Assembly: GCA_016743235.1 (NCBI GenBank)
Contig: VRZD01000050.1
Location: 1 to 41,302 of the forward strand
From: Pantanalinema sp. GBBB05
Lineage (GTDB): Bacteria > Cyanobacteriota > Cyanobacteriia > Leptolyngbyales > Leptolyngbyaceae
Length of the DNA: 41,302 bases
Direction: 5' to 3'
The notes below the pieces were generated by a model that saw nothing but the letters and a program-made list of their open reading frames with translations, made no database searches and had not been told where the DNA came from. Position 1 is the first letter of the stretch. Each line of letters begins with the position of its first letter. Position numbers and translations under genes: made by a program. This document shows positions 15,608-24,526 of this stretch, in pieces.

Positions 15608-17730
15608 GGGGCCACTTGATACAGCAGCATGGACTCCGTAATGCCTTTCAGTTGGCAATTCCCCAGGCTCGTCACCTGTAGCGGTAAATGGTTTTTGATC
15701 ACATCGTAGACCGTTTGGGAAATACAAACTTTACCCGGTTCTGCCCGGGTCTGGAGCCGAGCCGCAATATTGACTCCCACTCCCATCACATCCATACCAC
15801 TAAACATGACCTCGCCCAAATGCACCCCAATCCGATGAATCAACACATCGTCAGGTGGCAGATTAGCGGCATTGGCAGTCAGCGATCGCTGAATCTCTAA
15901 GGCACAGGCGACGGCTTTAACCGCACTGGCAAAGTACATCAGCAATCCATCCCCCGTCGATTTCAGTACCAGTCCCTCAAACTCCTGGCATAAATCAATC
16001 ATTTGCTGAAAGTCTCGATTCAGTAATTCCAGCGTATGCGTCTGGTCAGCTGCCATGCGGGAAGTTGAATTGACTACATCTGTAAACACGATCGCTGCCA
16101 GAATATTTTCTTCCTTGAGATTGCAGGCAGGCAAAAAAGGTAGCCAGTTAGAACCTAAGCGATCGCGGAAATAATGCCGATACAAATCGCAGCGAAAGGT
16201 GACATCATTACCCTGCAAATGCACTAATCCCATGCTGTAAAGCTGAAATGCTTGCACTGACTCTAAGCGGATCGGTGACTTAGCAGCCACTAATCGTTTG
16301 ACCGCAAATGCCATGTCGGAATGACGTTCCAGATTCCACAAATGTCGTCGCAGGTGATCGCCATACAAGCCAGCATCCGTAGGAGCGGTTTCTAGTAATT
16401 CCTCTAACGTTAGATCACGGCGAGCAATGTGATACAGAGCCGTACGAACTAGATAGGGATGCCCACCCACCATTGCCATTAATTGCTCTACGTCAGCAGT
16501 GGTCCAGCCTAAACCATGCCGATGGGCTAAGTGTTTAATCTGCTCAGTCGTGAATTCTGGCAACTCGATCGGCAAACCCACATTAAACGGCGACTGGTTA
16601 ACATTCATCGGGATATAAACCTCCGTTGAATGTACGACGACTAGCCGTAATTGCTTCCACAAATCACTGTTCTTGGCAGATTCATGCCATGCCCGCAATA
16701 AGCCGAAAAAATCGGCAGCTAGTTCAGGATGGTTAAACACCATGTCTACTTCATCCAGGCATAGCACCAATGGATCGGTGATCTCTGGTAATAAATATTC
16801 CTCGAAGTAAGCGGTGCAGTTATCTTTGCTACCAAAAATCTCATCCCAAAATTCAGCTAACTGATTCGGCAACCGTAACCGCCGAGTCACACTGGCACAA
16901 AACCACTTGAGAAACCTATCTAGATCACTAAAGATGGCGGCATCCGCAATTTGAAAGGTCAGGGGCACGGTGCGGTAGCCCTGCTGTCCAGCATGTTGCA
17001 TAATTCGCGCCATCAATGATGTCTTGCCCATCTGTCGAGGCGCTTTGATCCGAATCAGGGCACCTGGTTTAACGATCGCTTCATAACAGCGCTCCTCGAT
17101 CGGGGGACGTTCCACATAAAACGCAGATGCCAGGTCAACCTGCCCCTCCGGTAATTCTGGCTCCGCTACGGGCAATGGTAAGGAGGTTGAGAAGAGTGGA
17201 TAAGACAATACTGGCGTCTCTAGTTCCTCCAGCGATGGCTTAAAGGACTGCTGATTCTCCATCACCCCCAAAATTTCTCCCAAAATTCTGGGGGTATCCT
17301 CAAACGATCGCCATTCCCGTTGTTGAATTTGTTGGAGGTAGCCTCGGAGGTTATAGCTTAACGGTGAATTCAGAGGAAAATTGACCCGAATCGGCAGAAT
17401 CACAGGCTTATGGTTAGAGCGACTGTCCTGAAACTGCTTTGCCCGTCGCACCTCTTCCATCACCATCTCGCTAATGGCGGCCTGAGGGGATAGCAACAGC
17501 AAGAAGTAATCACACTCCTGTAGTTCCTGATCAATCCGCTGTACCCACTTTTCGCCCATGTGGATACTTTCCCCAGCCATAAATGCCACATACCCAGCCG
17601 TAACTAAAGCATCATGCAACTGCTGAGCTAAACTTTGGTCTGGCTCCTGGCTACGGTAGCTGATAAACACTCGGGTAGGTTCTGCTTTGATCGCCACCGC
17701 AATTCGTTCTGCTGGTTGAGGGAGAGTCAT
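15604..17730 (-). CDS. TIR - AAA-like ATPase - class III nucleotidyl cyclase
   Basis: A 708-aa three-domain signalling protein. Residues 18-155 are a TIR domain (RVFISYRSQEPDQSLAQQL); in the C-helix region SEMVMEEVRRA, Glu92 or Glu93 occupies the position of the NADase glutamate. Residues about 200-525 are an AAA-like ATPase with P-loop RQMGKTS (232-238) and Walker B LVLCLDEVD (321-329). Residues 540-708 are a class III cyclase domain with metal aspartates Asp551 and Asp594, adenine-specifying Lys590 and Asp647, and transition-state Asn654 and Arg658, so it should be an active adenylyl cyclase. There is no membrane segment. Its stop overlaps the start of the AAA-WD40 gene, so the two proteins are made together. 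NAD cleavage and partner interaction are inferred. Confidence 0.92.
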   Translation of the reverse strand: MTLPQPAERIAVAIKAEPTRVFISYRSQEPDQSLAQQLHDALVTAGYVAFMAGESIHMGEKWVQRIDQELQECDYFLLLLSPQAAISEMVMEEVRRAKQFQDSRSNHKPVILPIRVNFPLNSPLSYNLRGYLQQIQQREWRSFEDTPRILGEILGVMENQQSFKPSLEELETPVLSYPLFSTSLPLPVAEPELPEGQVDLASAFYVERPPIEERCYEAIVKPGALIRIKAPRQMGKTSLMARIMQHAGQQGYRTVPLTFQIADAAIFSDLDRFLKWFCASVTRRLRLPNQLAEFWDEIFGSKDNCTAYFEEYLLPEITDPLVLCLDEVDMVFNHPELAADFFGLLRAWHESAKNSDLWKQLRLVVVHSTEVYIPMNVNQSPFNVGLPIELPEFTTEQIKHLAHRHGLGWTTADVEQLMAMVGGHPYLVRTALYHIARRDLTLEELLETAPTDAGLYGDHLRRHLWNLERHSDMAFAVKRLVAAKSPIRLESVQAFQLYSMGLVHLQGNDVTFRCDLYRHYFRDRLGSNWLPFLPACNLKEENILAAIVFTDVVNSTSRMAADQTHTLELLNRDFQQMIDLCQEFEGLVLKSTGDGLLMYFASAVKAVACALEIQRSLTANAANLPPDDVLIHRIGVHLGEVMFSGMDVMGVGVNIAARLQTRAEPGKVCISQTVYDVIKNHLPLQVTSLGNCQLKGITESMLLYQVAP

Positions 17731-17813
17731 CTGAGGTCTGAGTGATTATCCCATAGCATATCTACTATTGTCGGTCTTCCAGCCCAAATTCCGATATACC
17801 CCATACAGGTAGT

Positions 17814-19526
17814 TTATTGGCGTGCGAGTAACGGTGCGGCTTGTAGCAAGGTTTGCGTATAGGAATGGCGAGGTTGGGTAAAAATCTCTTCTGTCTTACC
17901 CAATTCCACAATTTTGCCCGCATTCATTACGGCAATGCGATCGCAGAAAAAGCGTGCCACCCACAGATCATGAGTAATAAACAGATAGGTTAATTCAAAC
18001 TCCTGCTTCAGTTCCCGCATCAGGGTTAAGACTTGGGTTTGTACGGTTGCATCCAACATACTTACGGGTTCATCACAAATCACCAGTTTTGGATGGGTGA
18101 TCAGGGCACGGGCGATCGCCACCCGTTGCTGCTGTCCGCCTGATAACTCGGAGGGATAGCGGCGATAGTACTCTTCAGCAGGCAGTAATCCAACGCGCTC
18201 TAACATCGCTAGAACTTGCACCTTGGCTTGGACTGGTGTTGCTAATTGATGAATCAGCAACGGATCCGCAATACTTTCCCCCACCGTCATCATCGGATTC
18301 AAGCAAGCCCGAGGATCTTGAAACACCATTTGCATCTGCCGTCGTTGTTGCTGCATTGCTTGCCGGGACAACTCAGGCAAATTGCGCCCCAAAAACTCAA
18401 CCCGACCTGCCGATGGTCGAATTAGTTGCAAGATGGTTCGGGATAACGTACTCTTACCGCAACCCGACTCCCCTACCAAGCCCAACGTTTCACCCGGATA
18501 AAGTTCCAAGTTAATCTCATCCACCGCCCGAATCGTCTGCCCCCCATTTGAGAACCATCGTGTCAATAAATTTTGCTCCAGGGTATAGTGCTTTTTCAGG
18601 TTTTCTAGCCGCAGGAGGGGTGAGGGGGATAAGGAAGGTGAGGCAGAGTATATTGCTTGCTCTTCCCCATCTCTCCTATCTTCCCTACCTCCCTGATCTC
18701 CCCCATCCCGACCAACTGCCTGAATATGCAACGCCGCTTCCAACAACGATCGCGTATAGGGATGCTGGGGCTGATGAAGTACAAAATCCGTGGTACCCGT
18801 TTCGACAAATTTGCCATCGTACATGACGGCAATGCGATCGCAATATTCCCCAATCATTGCTAGGTCGTGGGAGATGATTAGCAATGCCATTTGCCGCTCA
18901 GTGCAGAGCCGAGTCAATTCCCGCAGAATTTCGGCAGCCACGGTGACATCCAGGCTGGTAGTTGGCTCATCAGCAATGATCATTTGGGGATCCAGTAGCA
19001 ATGCTAGGGCAATTGCCACCCGTTGGCGCATCCCACCACTAAACTCATGAGGATATTGTGACCAGCGATTGGGGGGAATTTTAACAGCTTCCAATACGGC
19101 GATCGCTCGTTCTTTTGCTTGACGCTTGGAGAGGTGCGGATTGTGCGATCGTAGAGTTTCTAAACAGTGATCCCCGATCGTCATTAAGGGATTCAACCGC
19201 GTCATGGGATCTTGAAAGACTAGGGCGATCGCTTCCCCACGAAATCGTCGTAAAGCCGCTGGACTCAGACTTAATACAGGTTGACCGTCAAAAATGATCT
19301 GTCCTTCGATCCGGGCAGCGTCCGGCAACAACCGCATGATTGCCCGTCCTAAGGTCGATTTACCGCAACCTGATTCGCCAACTAGTCCCAACCGTTCTCC
19401 AGGTTGCAAATTGAAGGAAACATCATCGACGACCCATTGACCCGATTGTCCTGACTGATCGCTGCCCTGGCGTTGGCGTGGATAGGCAACTCGCAGATTG
19501 TTCACAGAAAGCAGAGGGTCAGTCAT
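17814..19526 (-). CDS. Double ATPase subunit of a peptide/nickel-type ABC importer (DppD-DppF fusion type)
   Basis: A 570-aa protein containing two complete nucleotide-binding domains of the oligopeptide/dipeptide/nickel family, joined head to tail. Each has Walker A (LGLVGESGCGKST; first at about 47-58), a signature (FSGGMRQRVAIAL in the first, LSGGQQQRVAIAR in the second), Walker B (MIIADEPTTSLD and LVICDEPVSMLD) and the C-terminal RHSYT/QHPYT element typical of Dpp/Opp ATPases. It powers uptake by membrane subunits not found in this window. The linker between domains carries a low-complexity insertion (listed separately). The gene ends 83 bases before the TIR-cyclase gene on the same strand, so some read-through is possible. 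Substrate cannot be told from ATPases. Confidence 0.93.
   Translation of the reverse strand: MTDPLLSVNNLRVAYPRQRQGSDQSGQSGQWVVDDVSFNLQPGERLGLVGESGCGKSTLGRAIMRLLPDAARIEGQIIFDGQPVLSLSPAALRRFRGEAIALVFQDPMTRLNPLMTIGDHCLETLRSHNPHLSKRQAKERAIAVLEAVKIPPNRWSQYPHEFSGGMRQRVAIALALLLDPQMIIADEPTTSLDVTVAAEILRELTRLCTERQMALLIISHDLAMIGEYCDRIAVMYDGKFVETGTTDFVLHQPQHPYTRSLLEAALHIQAVGRDGGDQGGREDRRDGEEQAIYSASPSLSPSPLLRLENLKKHYTLEQNLLTRWFSNGGQTIRAVDEINLELYPGETLGLVGESGCGKSTLSRTILQLIRPSAGRVEFLGRNLPELSRQAMQQQRRQMQMVFQDPRACLNPMMTVGESIADPLLIHQLATPVQAKVQVLAMLERVGLLPAEEYYRRYPSELSGGQQQRVAIARALITHPKLVICDEPVSMLDATVQTQVLTLMRELKQEFELTYLFITHDLWVARFFCDRIAVMNAGKIVELGKTEEIFTQPRHSYTQTLLQAAPLLARQ
18611..18710. repeat. In-frame low-complexity CCCTATCTTCCC-type repeat inside the ABC gene
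   Basis: The plus strand here is a series of degenerate pyrimidine-rich units (CTTCCCCATCTCTCC, TATCTTCCCTACC, TCCCTGATCTCCCCC) preceded by a purine-rich mirror (GGAGGGGTGAGGGGGATAAGG). It codes in frame for a Gly/Arg/Asp- then Ser/Pro-rich linker between the two ATPase domains. Similar tracts are usually intergenic in filamentous cyanobacteria. Confidence 0.6.
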
Positions 19527-19583
19527 AGGAAGCCGTTGATCAACTTTCAGCTACTCTACCAATGAAACCAGACCCCGATCGCA

Positions 19584-20426
19584 TTAACCTTCTGCCTTTA
19601 ATAACCAGAACCCGGTATAGGTCACACCCGAGTCATCCGGTTGGACTAAGAGGAAATGCAAACCTCGACCAGTTTGTTTGCGTTGTTCGAATAATTGGGC
19701 AGCAGCTTTAACGTCAGGATCTTCAAAGGTCGCGACGACCCAACGATCCACTAATCCTGCTTCTAAAATCAGCCCATCGGGCGCACCAGGGACATAGTTC
19801 AGGGCGCTCGGGTGGGATTGTTGTAGCCATCGGGCTAAAGACATCGATCGGCGTCCCCCATCGATCACAATTCCGGGAATAGTGGCTGTAGAGGCTAACC
19901 CCAACTTTAAGGGCAGCAAGAATTCTGGCATTTCCAGGATGGGAATGGGGTAGCCTGTGCCAAAATCGATTAACTCTCCGGCAGACAGAGCCGCAAACCG
20001 CCAACGATCGCCCCATAGATTCTCACTCAGGGGCATGGGGGGCGGTTTGTCCACGTCTAAAGGTTGATAAGGCTGACGAGTATAGTTGGGTAGGGTAGGG
20101 TAGAGGTGAGATCGTTCTACTAGCCACTGTTTGAGAGCTGGAGTATGGCGAGTCGGTTCTACCGGAATCCCTAATGGTTCACAGGCAAGCTCTAACAGAT
20201 GGAGGGTTTGGGGACGAAAGACCCGGATCTGCTCAGGATGCTCATGTCCTATCTCCACAAGTTGCTGTAACTGAGTTTCTAGCCACTTGGCATTGACCTC
20301 TGGTTGCGGACAGCAGGCATGATGTTGCCAGGTACCCTCTGACGTGCAGACCAGCAGTTCCCACAATTCATTGCCCTGCGGATCATGGAGGGGGCGGCGG
20401 TAGAAATCAATTTCCCAACTAGGCAT
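19584..20426 (-). CDS. Tab2/Atab2-family protein
   Basis: A 280-aa protein of the Tab2 family. Plant and algal members bind chloroplast mRNA and are needed for photosystem I (and II) subunit translation; cyanobacterial members are presumed to act in photosystem biogenesis, but their role is less settled. Family marks are the N-terminal WEIDFYRRPL, the central WGDRWRFAAL, and the C-terminal GLHFLLVQPDDSGVTYTGFWLL. Start ATG 20426 is used because the family begins with this W-E-x-DFY segment; the frame is open four codons further to a TTG. It has no signal peptide or membrane helix. It is flanked by unrelated same-strand genes and its regulation is not visible. Confidence 0.9.
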   Translation of the reverse strand: MPSWEIDFYRRPLHDPQGNELWELLVCTSEGTWQHHACCPQPEVNAKWLETQLQQLVEIGHEHPEQIRVFRPQTLHLLELACEPLGIPVEPTRHTPALKQWLVERSHLYPTLPNYTRQPYQPLDVDKPPPMPLSENLWGDRWRFAALSAGELIDFGTGYPIPILEMPEFLLPLKLGLASTATIPGIVIDGGRRSMSLARWLQQSHPSALNYVPGAPDGLILEAGLVDRWVVATFEDPDVKAAAQLFEQRKQTGRGLHFLLVQPDDSGVTYTGFWLLKAEG

Positions 20427-20479
20427 GGCGATCGACAATCAGCGGTCAGCTTTTAGCTTACAGCGATCGCTGGATCTTG

Positions 20480-21313
20480 CTATTGCAGAACCTTGAGATA
20501 TTCTTCGGCGATCGCCGCCAGTTGACTGGCTCGATCGAAACCATTAATAATCTGTCGGGCACTATAGAAATCCCGATTTCCGACTCGAATGAAATCACTC
20601 AGCTTACTACCTGTAAACAGCCCATCCCGCATTCCCTGGACAAGAATTTGAGCCGCAATTTCTGGCTGCATAACTCGCTCAGGATACCGGATCAGATCGA
20701 TGTTTAAGCGATCGCTCCAGGCAGCATAGTTTTTGCGTCCGGTCAGTTGCACAAATCCACGTCCTTTGAAGCGGGGTCCGTCACCGGATTCCGTGTTACC
20801 TAAATCCCACGCACCTTCATAGTCCCAGCCACTGGCAAACTCTTCCATCCATACCCCTAAATGAGATTCATGTTCAGCGGTAGCCAGCATATAAGCCATC
20901 TGAGCCAGATTCGTAACGCCATCCGCCTGACATTGGTGCAGAATAATTGGCAGGGTAGTGCGAGCGATCGTCCGCACATCAGGATAGGGAATTGAAGCGA
21001 CGATTCTATCAAGATTAAATGCGCCGGCGGCGGTTTTAACGATCGGGGTATTGGCTTGGGGCGTTGCTGGATTGGGTGATTTAACCGGTTGTTTTAGTAG
21101 CGCAGCCCAGGTTTTAGCACCCACAACCCCATCAGCAATCAATCCATTATTTTTTTGAAATAGTTTGACCGCATCCTCAGTACCGCGACCAAATAAACCA
21201 TCAATTTGACTTGGCAGAATGCCTAATGCCGTTTGGAGTTTCTTCACATCTTCACAATACTCTGGGTAATCAATCCCATCACCAAAGCGGAGAACTGGAA
21301 GTTCTATTGCCAT
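20480..21313 (-). CDS. Peptidoglycan-binding / GH19-like muramidase-chitinase fold protein
   Basis: A 277-aa predicted cell-wall hydrolase. Residues 5-75 are a PG_binding_1 domain (VKKLQTALGI, IDGLFGRGTEDAVKLFQ, ADGVVGAKTW). A Pro/Thr linker (about 78-95) leads to a GH19-like lysozyme domain with TAEHES (Glu147, Glu149 as catalytic candidates), GDGPRFKGRGFVQLTGR and NY. The start is ATG 21313, with GAGGA upstream; a TTG five codons earlier overlaps that ribosome site. There is no signal peptide, as in phage endolysins that need a holin, yet no phage genes are nearby. It may be a domesticated endolysin or exported by another route. It lies 53 bases upstream of the Tab2 gene on the same strand. 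Confidence 0.85.
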   Translation of the reverse strand: MAIELPVLRFGDGIDYPEYCEDVKKLQTALGILPSQIDGLFGRGTEDAVKLFQKNNGLIADGVVGAKTWAALLKQPVKSPNPATPQANTPIVKTAAGAFNLDRIVASIPYPDVRTIARTTLPIILHQCQADGVTNLAQMAYMLATAEHESHLGVWMEEFASGWDYEGAWDLGNTESGDGPRFKGRGFVQLTGRKNYAAWSDRLNIDLIRYPERVMQPEIAAQILVQGMRDGLFTGSKLSDFIRVGNRDFYSARQIINGFDRASQLAAIAEEYLKVLQ

Positions 21314-21416
21314 TGGATGTTTCCTCAATGGAGTGCAACCGATTATGCCGGATTGGGAGGCTAATAAAATCCGAATTTTTAACGAGAGGCACCTATTTGT
21401 TCACTCCAAATCACAA

Positions 21417-21453
21417 GAAAAAGACCTGTTGCGACATTTAGTTCAACAGGTCT
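21417..21453 (-). terminator. Rho-independent terminator of the second porin gene
   Basis: On the minus strand AGACCTGTT (21453-21445) pairs perfectly with AACAGGTCT (21430-21422), giving a 9-bp stem with a 14-base loop. It is followed at once by TTTTTC. It starts 26 bases after the porin stop codon, as expected for an intrinsic terminator. Confidence 0.85.
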
Positions 21454-21478
21454 GGCAGTCGCATGAAGCAAGCAGGCA

Positions 21479-23110
21479 TTAGAAGGTGAAGGTAGTCCGA
21501 ATTGTCCCAATCACCAGATCACTATTGTCACTATTGTTATTAGGGGAGGTGATCCAGATCACGCTGGGAGTGACTGCAATATGATCGTTGAGTTGCCATT
21601 GATAAAAGCCTTCAATATGCAACGAACTATCTTTATCCTCCAGGAAACTGAGATCGTGGCTAGCACTAGTCACATAGGGTTCCATCCCTACAATCAAGCC
21701 ACCGACACTACCGCGACTAAACAAATCAGGGAACGCGAGTCCAACCGCCCAGTTCCAGATGTTGGCAGTCCCTTGCTGATCCTTCTGGACTGTAGCAGCG
21801 GTGTAACCCACCCACCCATTAAGGACGATGTGAGGATTGAATTGATACGACGCTTCTAGACCATAGGCATTGCTGTCAAATGGTAGGTCTAAATTGCTGA
21901 GGCTGGCATTCGTGCTGCCGGTGCTACCGTTGGCATTGGTGAAGTCGGTGTTGTAGGAGTGGATATAGGTTAAACCGAGGGTAGTCTTTTCATTCGGGGT
22001 AAACGTCAGTTGCGCGATCGCCCCATACGCCCCATTAAATAGACCTTTACCAGGACTGGGATCATTGGCATCGCTAGCCAGATATCCGGCGCTCAATTCC
22101 AGCTTGTCATTGAACTGGTGTCGGACGCCAATCCCAATACCATCCAACAGATAGTAGATGGAGTTGCGAGTGCCGAAATGGCTAACGGCTCCTGTACCGC
22201 CATCACCATCCAAAAATGGGTTCACGGTATTCGTGAAGTCGTCCGCAGCTCCGGCATTAGCCTCTACAATCACGGCTGTTTTTTCATCCAGCGGAAACTG
22301 ATACAACAGGGCATCAATGCTAGCAGAGTTACTATCATTGCCTGCTGCAAACCGTAGATCGCCTTGGGGAGTGCCAGTTGCAGTTTGCGAGAAGGGATCA
22401 AGATTCGAGGCTTGAATCCGGGTTCTCAGCAAATCCTCGCCGGTGAAACTGGTATCAAAGTTCAGCCGCACTCGATCGCCAAATACGGCATTTTTCTGGA
22501 CATCGAATCCATCGACTTTTTTGCCAGCCGCCACCCCAGCCACAGCCATCACCACTTCCCCATTCAACTTCGTGGAGGTGGAAAACTGTTGCTTCTCTAA
22601 GGTGGCCGTTCGAGCCTCTAGAGAATCAACTCGACCTCGTAAGGTAGCGAGTTCTGCCGCAAACTCTTCTTGCAATCGTTGCAGCGTTACCAAATCCTCT
22701 TTTTTGACCAAGTCTGCTGTGGCAGCCGCCAGAAGTTCCTGAATCTTATCCATACAGGCATTTAGACCCGCCGCAAATTCATAACGGCTCATGGCGCGGT
22801 TGCCCCGATAGGTTTTGTCAGGATAACCAACGATGCAGCCATAGCGTTCTACTAAGGATTGCAAAGCCTGGAATGCCCAATCCGTTGGCTTCACGTCAGA
22901 TAACTGCGACACTGAAGTGACTTGTGCCATCGGGGCACTGGCATCGCTGTTCGCGGACGTTAACGAGTCGGATAACGCTGAAACGCTGTTATCTGCGATC
23001 GTCATTGATGAAGCAGTTTGCGGTTCCTGGGCTGAAACCGATGTAGCGAGTAAAACTCCTAATGCAGCTGGACTCAGCCATAACCCAATCTTCCATGTTT
23101 GCCTGTTCAT
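21479..23110 (-). CDS. SLH-domain OprB-type porin, second copy
   Basis: A 543-aa outer-membrane porin paralogous to the one at 10131-11693. A signal peptide (GLWLSPAALGVLLATSVSAQ, residues 9-28) precedes an acidic Ser-rich spacer. The SLH domain (VKPTDWAFQALQSLVERYG, GYPDKTYRGNRAMSRYEFA) and a coiled coil (LQRLQEEFAAELATLRGRV) follow. The rest forms strands of an OprB barrel ending in TFTF with the C-terminal Phe. AAGGAGG sits 9 bases before the ATG, an unusually strong ribosome site in this window, which suits an abundant envelope protein. A clear terminator follows. It lies 111 bases downstream of a lipoprotein gene on the same strand and could be cotranscribed with it. Likely cargo is small inorganic ions. 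Confidence 0.92.
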   Translation of the reverse strand: MNRQTWKIGLWLSPAALGVLLATSVSAQEPQTASSMTIADNSVSALSDSLTSANSDASAPMAQVTSVSQLSDVKPTDWAFQALQSLVERYGCIVGYPDKTYRGNRAMSRYEFAAGLNACMDKIQELLAAATADLVKKEDLVTLQRLQEEFAAELATLRGRVDSLEARTATLEKQQFSTSTKLNGEVVMAVAGVAAGKKVDGFDVQKNAVFGDRVRLNFDTSFTGEDLLRTRIQASNLDPFSQTATGTPQGDLRFAAGNDSNSASIDALLYQFPLDEKTAVIVEANAGAADDFTNTVNPFLDGDGGTGAVSHFGTRNSIYYLLDGIGIGVRHQFNDKLELSAGYLASDANDPSPGKGLFNGAYGAIAQLTFTPNEKTTLGLTYIHSYNTDFTNANGSTGSTNASLSNLDLPFDSNAYGLEASYQFNPHIVLNGWVGYTAATVQKDQQGTANIWNWAVGLAFPDLFSRGSVGGLIVGMEPYVTSASHDLSFLEDKDSSLHIEGFYQWQLNDHIAVTPSVIWITSPNNNSDNSDLVIGTIRTTFTF

Positions 23111-23149
23111 AAATCATTTCCTCCTTCACACATCTCGCCACGCTGAAGC

Positions 23150-23175
23150 TAGGGATCGTCGATTGACCATCCCTA
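23150..23175. repeat. Hairpin in the leader of the porin gene
   Basis: TAGGGAT (23150-23156) and ATCCCTA (23169-23175) form a perfect 7-bp stem in the gap between the lipoprotein stop and the porin ribosome site. There is no T run. It might stabilise a processed porin mRNA or bind a regulator. Confidence 0.35.
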
Positions 23176-23221
23176 CTGATTCGTCTTCGCCACTTCGTTA
23201 AGGACGATCGCTAAGGTTGAA

Positions 23222-23698
23222 TCAGGATTTCGCGGCAGTAGCGATGTTTTGATCTAACGTTTGCAATGCCGCTAGAGCCTTGGTTTTATCTGAGGCTTTA
23301 ATCGCGGCGGTGGTTTGATCCATCCCCTCCTCGATCGCGTCATAGGTCTTAGCAGACTTCGCTTTCACGTCATCTTCCACCTTCGACCAAGAATCCTCAA
23401 ACTGGTCAAACTCATCCTTCGCTTTGGTAAAGTCACCAGCATTAACTGCCGTTTTGGTTTTGGCTACCACATTGGTTAAGGCTTGAAACCCGGGTTGATT
23501 AGCAGAGGCTTCAGTTTTGGTATCCGTTTTACCCGAGGTAGCCGATGGAGAGGTACTAGGCTGAGCCGTTGTGCTTTGTTCTGCCGTAGGAGCTGTAGAA
23601 CTAGCGGGTGGAGTGTTGGCTTGCTCGCCAGTGTTACAACCTGCTAGAGCTAGGAAACAAAGAGCAGCAATAGCAATCAGTCGGTTGGTATAACTCAT
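23222..23698 (-). CDS. Small periplasmic lipoprotein, helical
   Basis: A 157-aa lipoprotein. Start ATG 23698 puts the signal sequence at the N-terminus (MSYTNRLIAIAALCFLALAGC), with a lipobox LAGC and lipidated Cys21; the longer frame to 23749 would bury it behind 17 extra residues. A Ser/Thr/Pro-rich tether (about 22-68) precedes a helical domain of about 85 residues with repeated Lys/Asp/Ala heptads (VVAKTKTAVNAGDFTKAKDEF), resembling small four-helix periplasmic proteins. No enzymatic motif is present. The gene is divergent from a two-component regulator pair (124 bases apart), so control by that regulator is plausible, and it lies upstream of the porin. Confidence 0.78.
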   Translation of the reverse strand: MSYTNRLIAIAALCFLALAGCNTGEQANTPPASSTAPTAEQSTTAQPSTSPSATSGKTDTKTEASANQPGFQALTNVVAKTKTAVNAGDFTKAKDEFDQFEDSWSKVEDDVKAKSAKTYDAIEEGMDQTTAAIKASDKTKALAALQTLDQNIATAAKS

Positions 23699-23822
23699 AA
23701 TCTGCTGAGAAAAACGATAGTGTAGTGCTACACCGCAATGGTTGGGCATACTACGCGTGATAGCTCAAACCATAGGACGGTAACGGTAAAGAACTGGGAA
23801 AGATGCCCGATCGAGTTACAGA

Positions 23823-24500
23823 ATGAAGATTTTGCTGGTTGAAGATGATGAACGGATTGTGGGCTCCTTGGCAGAAGCGCTCACCGATCAGCACTATGCA
23901 GTAGATACCGCGATCGATGGTCAGGTGGCGTGGGAGTTACTGCAAACTTTTCCTTACGATCTTGTGGTACTCGATGTCATGCTGCCCCATTTGGATGGCA
24001 TTAGCCTCTGCCAGCAACTTCGGCGATCGGGCTATTCCATGCCTGTACTGATGCTAACGGCTAGAGATACCAGTGCCGAAAAGGTGTTAGGACTGGATGC
24101 CGGAGCCGATGATTATGTCGTCAAGCCCTTTGATTTGAAAGAACTGCTGGCGCGCATTCGTGCCCTGCTCCGACGGGGTAATTCAGCTTTGCCGCCGGTG
24201 CTAGCATGGGGTGATCTACATCTCAATCCGGCAACATGTGAAGTGGTCTATGCTGACCAACCGCTATCGTTAACGCCAAAAGAATATAGTTTATTAGAGT
24301 TATTTTTACGTAACAGTGGTCGTGTTCTAAGTCAAAACGATATTCTGGATCATCTCTGGTCATCGGAGGATCCCCCCGGTAAGGAAACCGTGAAAGTTCA
24401 TGTGCGGGGACTGCGCCAAAAGCTGAAAGCGGCGGGAGCCAATGACAACTTAATTGAAACGGTCTATGGATTGGGCTATCGACTCAACCAACCTGCTTAG
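23823..24500 (+). CDS. OmpR/PhoB-family response regulator (RppA-like)
   Basis: A 225-aa DNA-binding regulator. The receiver domain (1-115) has acidic residues EDD (7-9), phosphoacceptor Asp51 (VVLDVMLP), Thr79 (LTAR) and Lys101 (VVKPF). The winged-helix DNA-binding domain (about 125-225) has LTPKEYSLLELFLRN, a recognition helix KETVKVHVRGLRQKL and the final wing YGLGYRLN. It is phosphorylated by the histidine kinase encoded 26 bases downstream. It resembles RppA-type cyanobacterial regulators linked to redox or metal sensing, but the subgroup assignment is tentative, so no symbol is given. Likely targets are its own operon and the divergent lipoprotein-porin genes; no operator is proven. Confidence 0.93.
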   Translation: MKILLVEDDERIVGSLAEALTDQHYAVDTAIDGQVAWELLQTFPYDLVVLDVMLPHLDGISLCQQLRRSGYSMPVLMLTARDTSAEKVLGLDAGADDYVVKPFDLKELLARIRALLRRGNSALPPVLAWGDLHLNPATCEVVYADQPLSLTPKEYSLLELFLRNSGRVLSQNDILDHLWSSEDPPGKETVKVHVRGLRQKLKAAGANDNLIETVYGLGYRLNQPA

Positions 24501-24526
24501 AAGTCTTTTCAGACCTATTCAACTCC

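Noticed and set aside
15608..15727. 40-codon N-terminal extension of the AAA-WD40 protein
   Set aside because: It overlaps the cyclase domain of the upstream gene; the ATGA junction at 15604-15607 is the better start.
18611..18710. CRISPR-like array
   Set aside because: The units are short, degenerate and contiguous without spacers. No CRISPR array was seen anywhere in the window.
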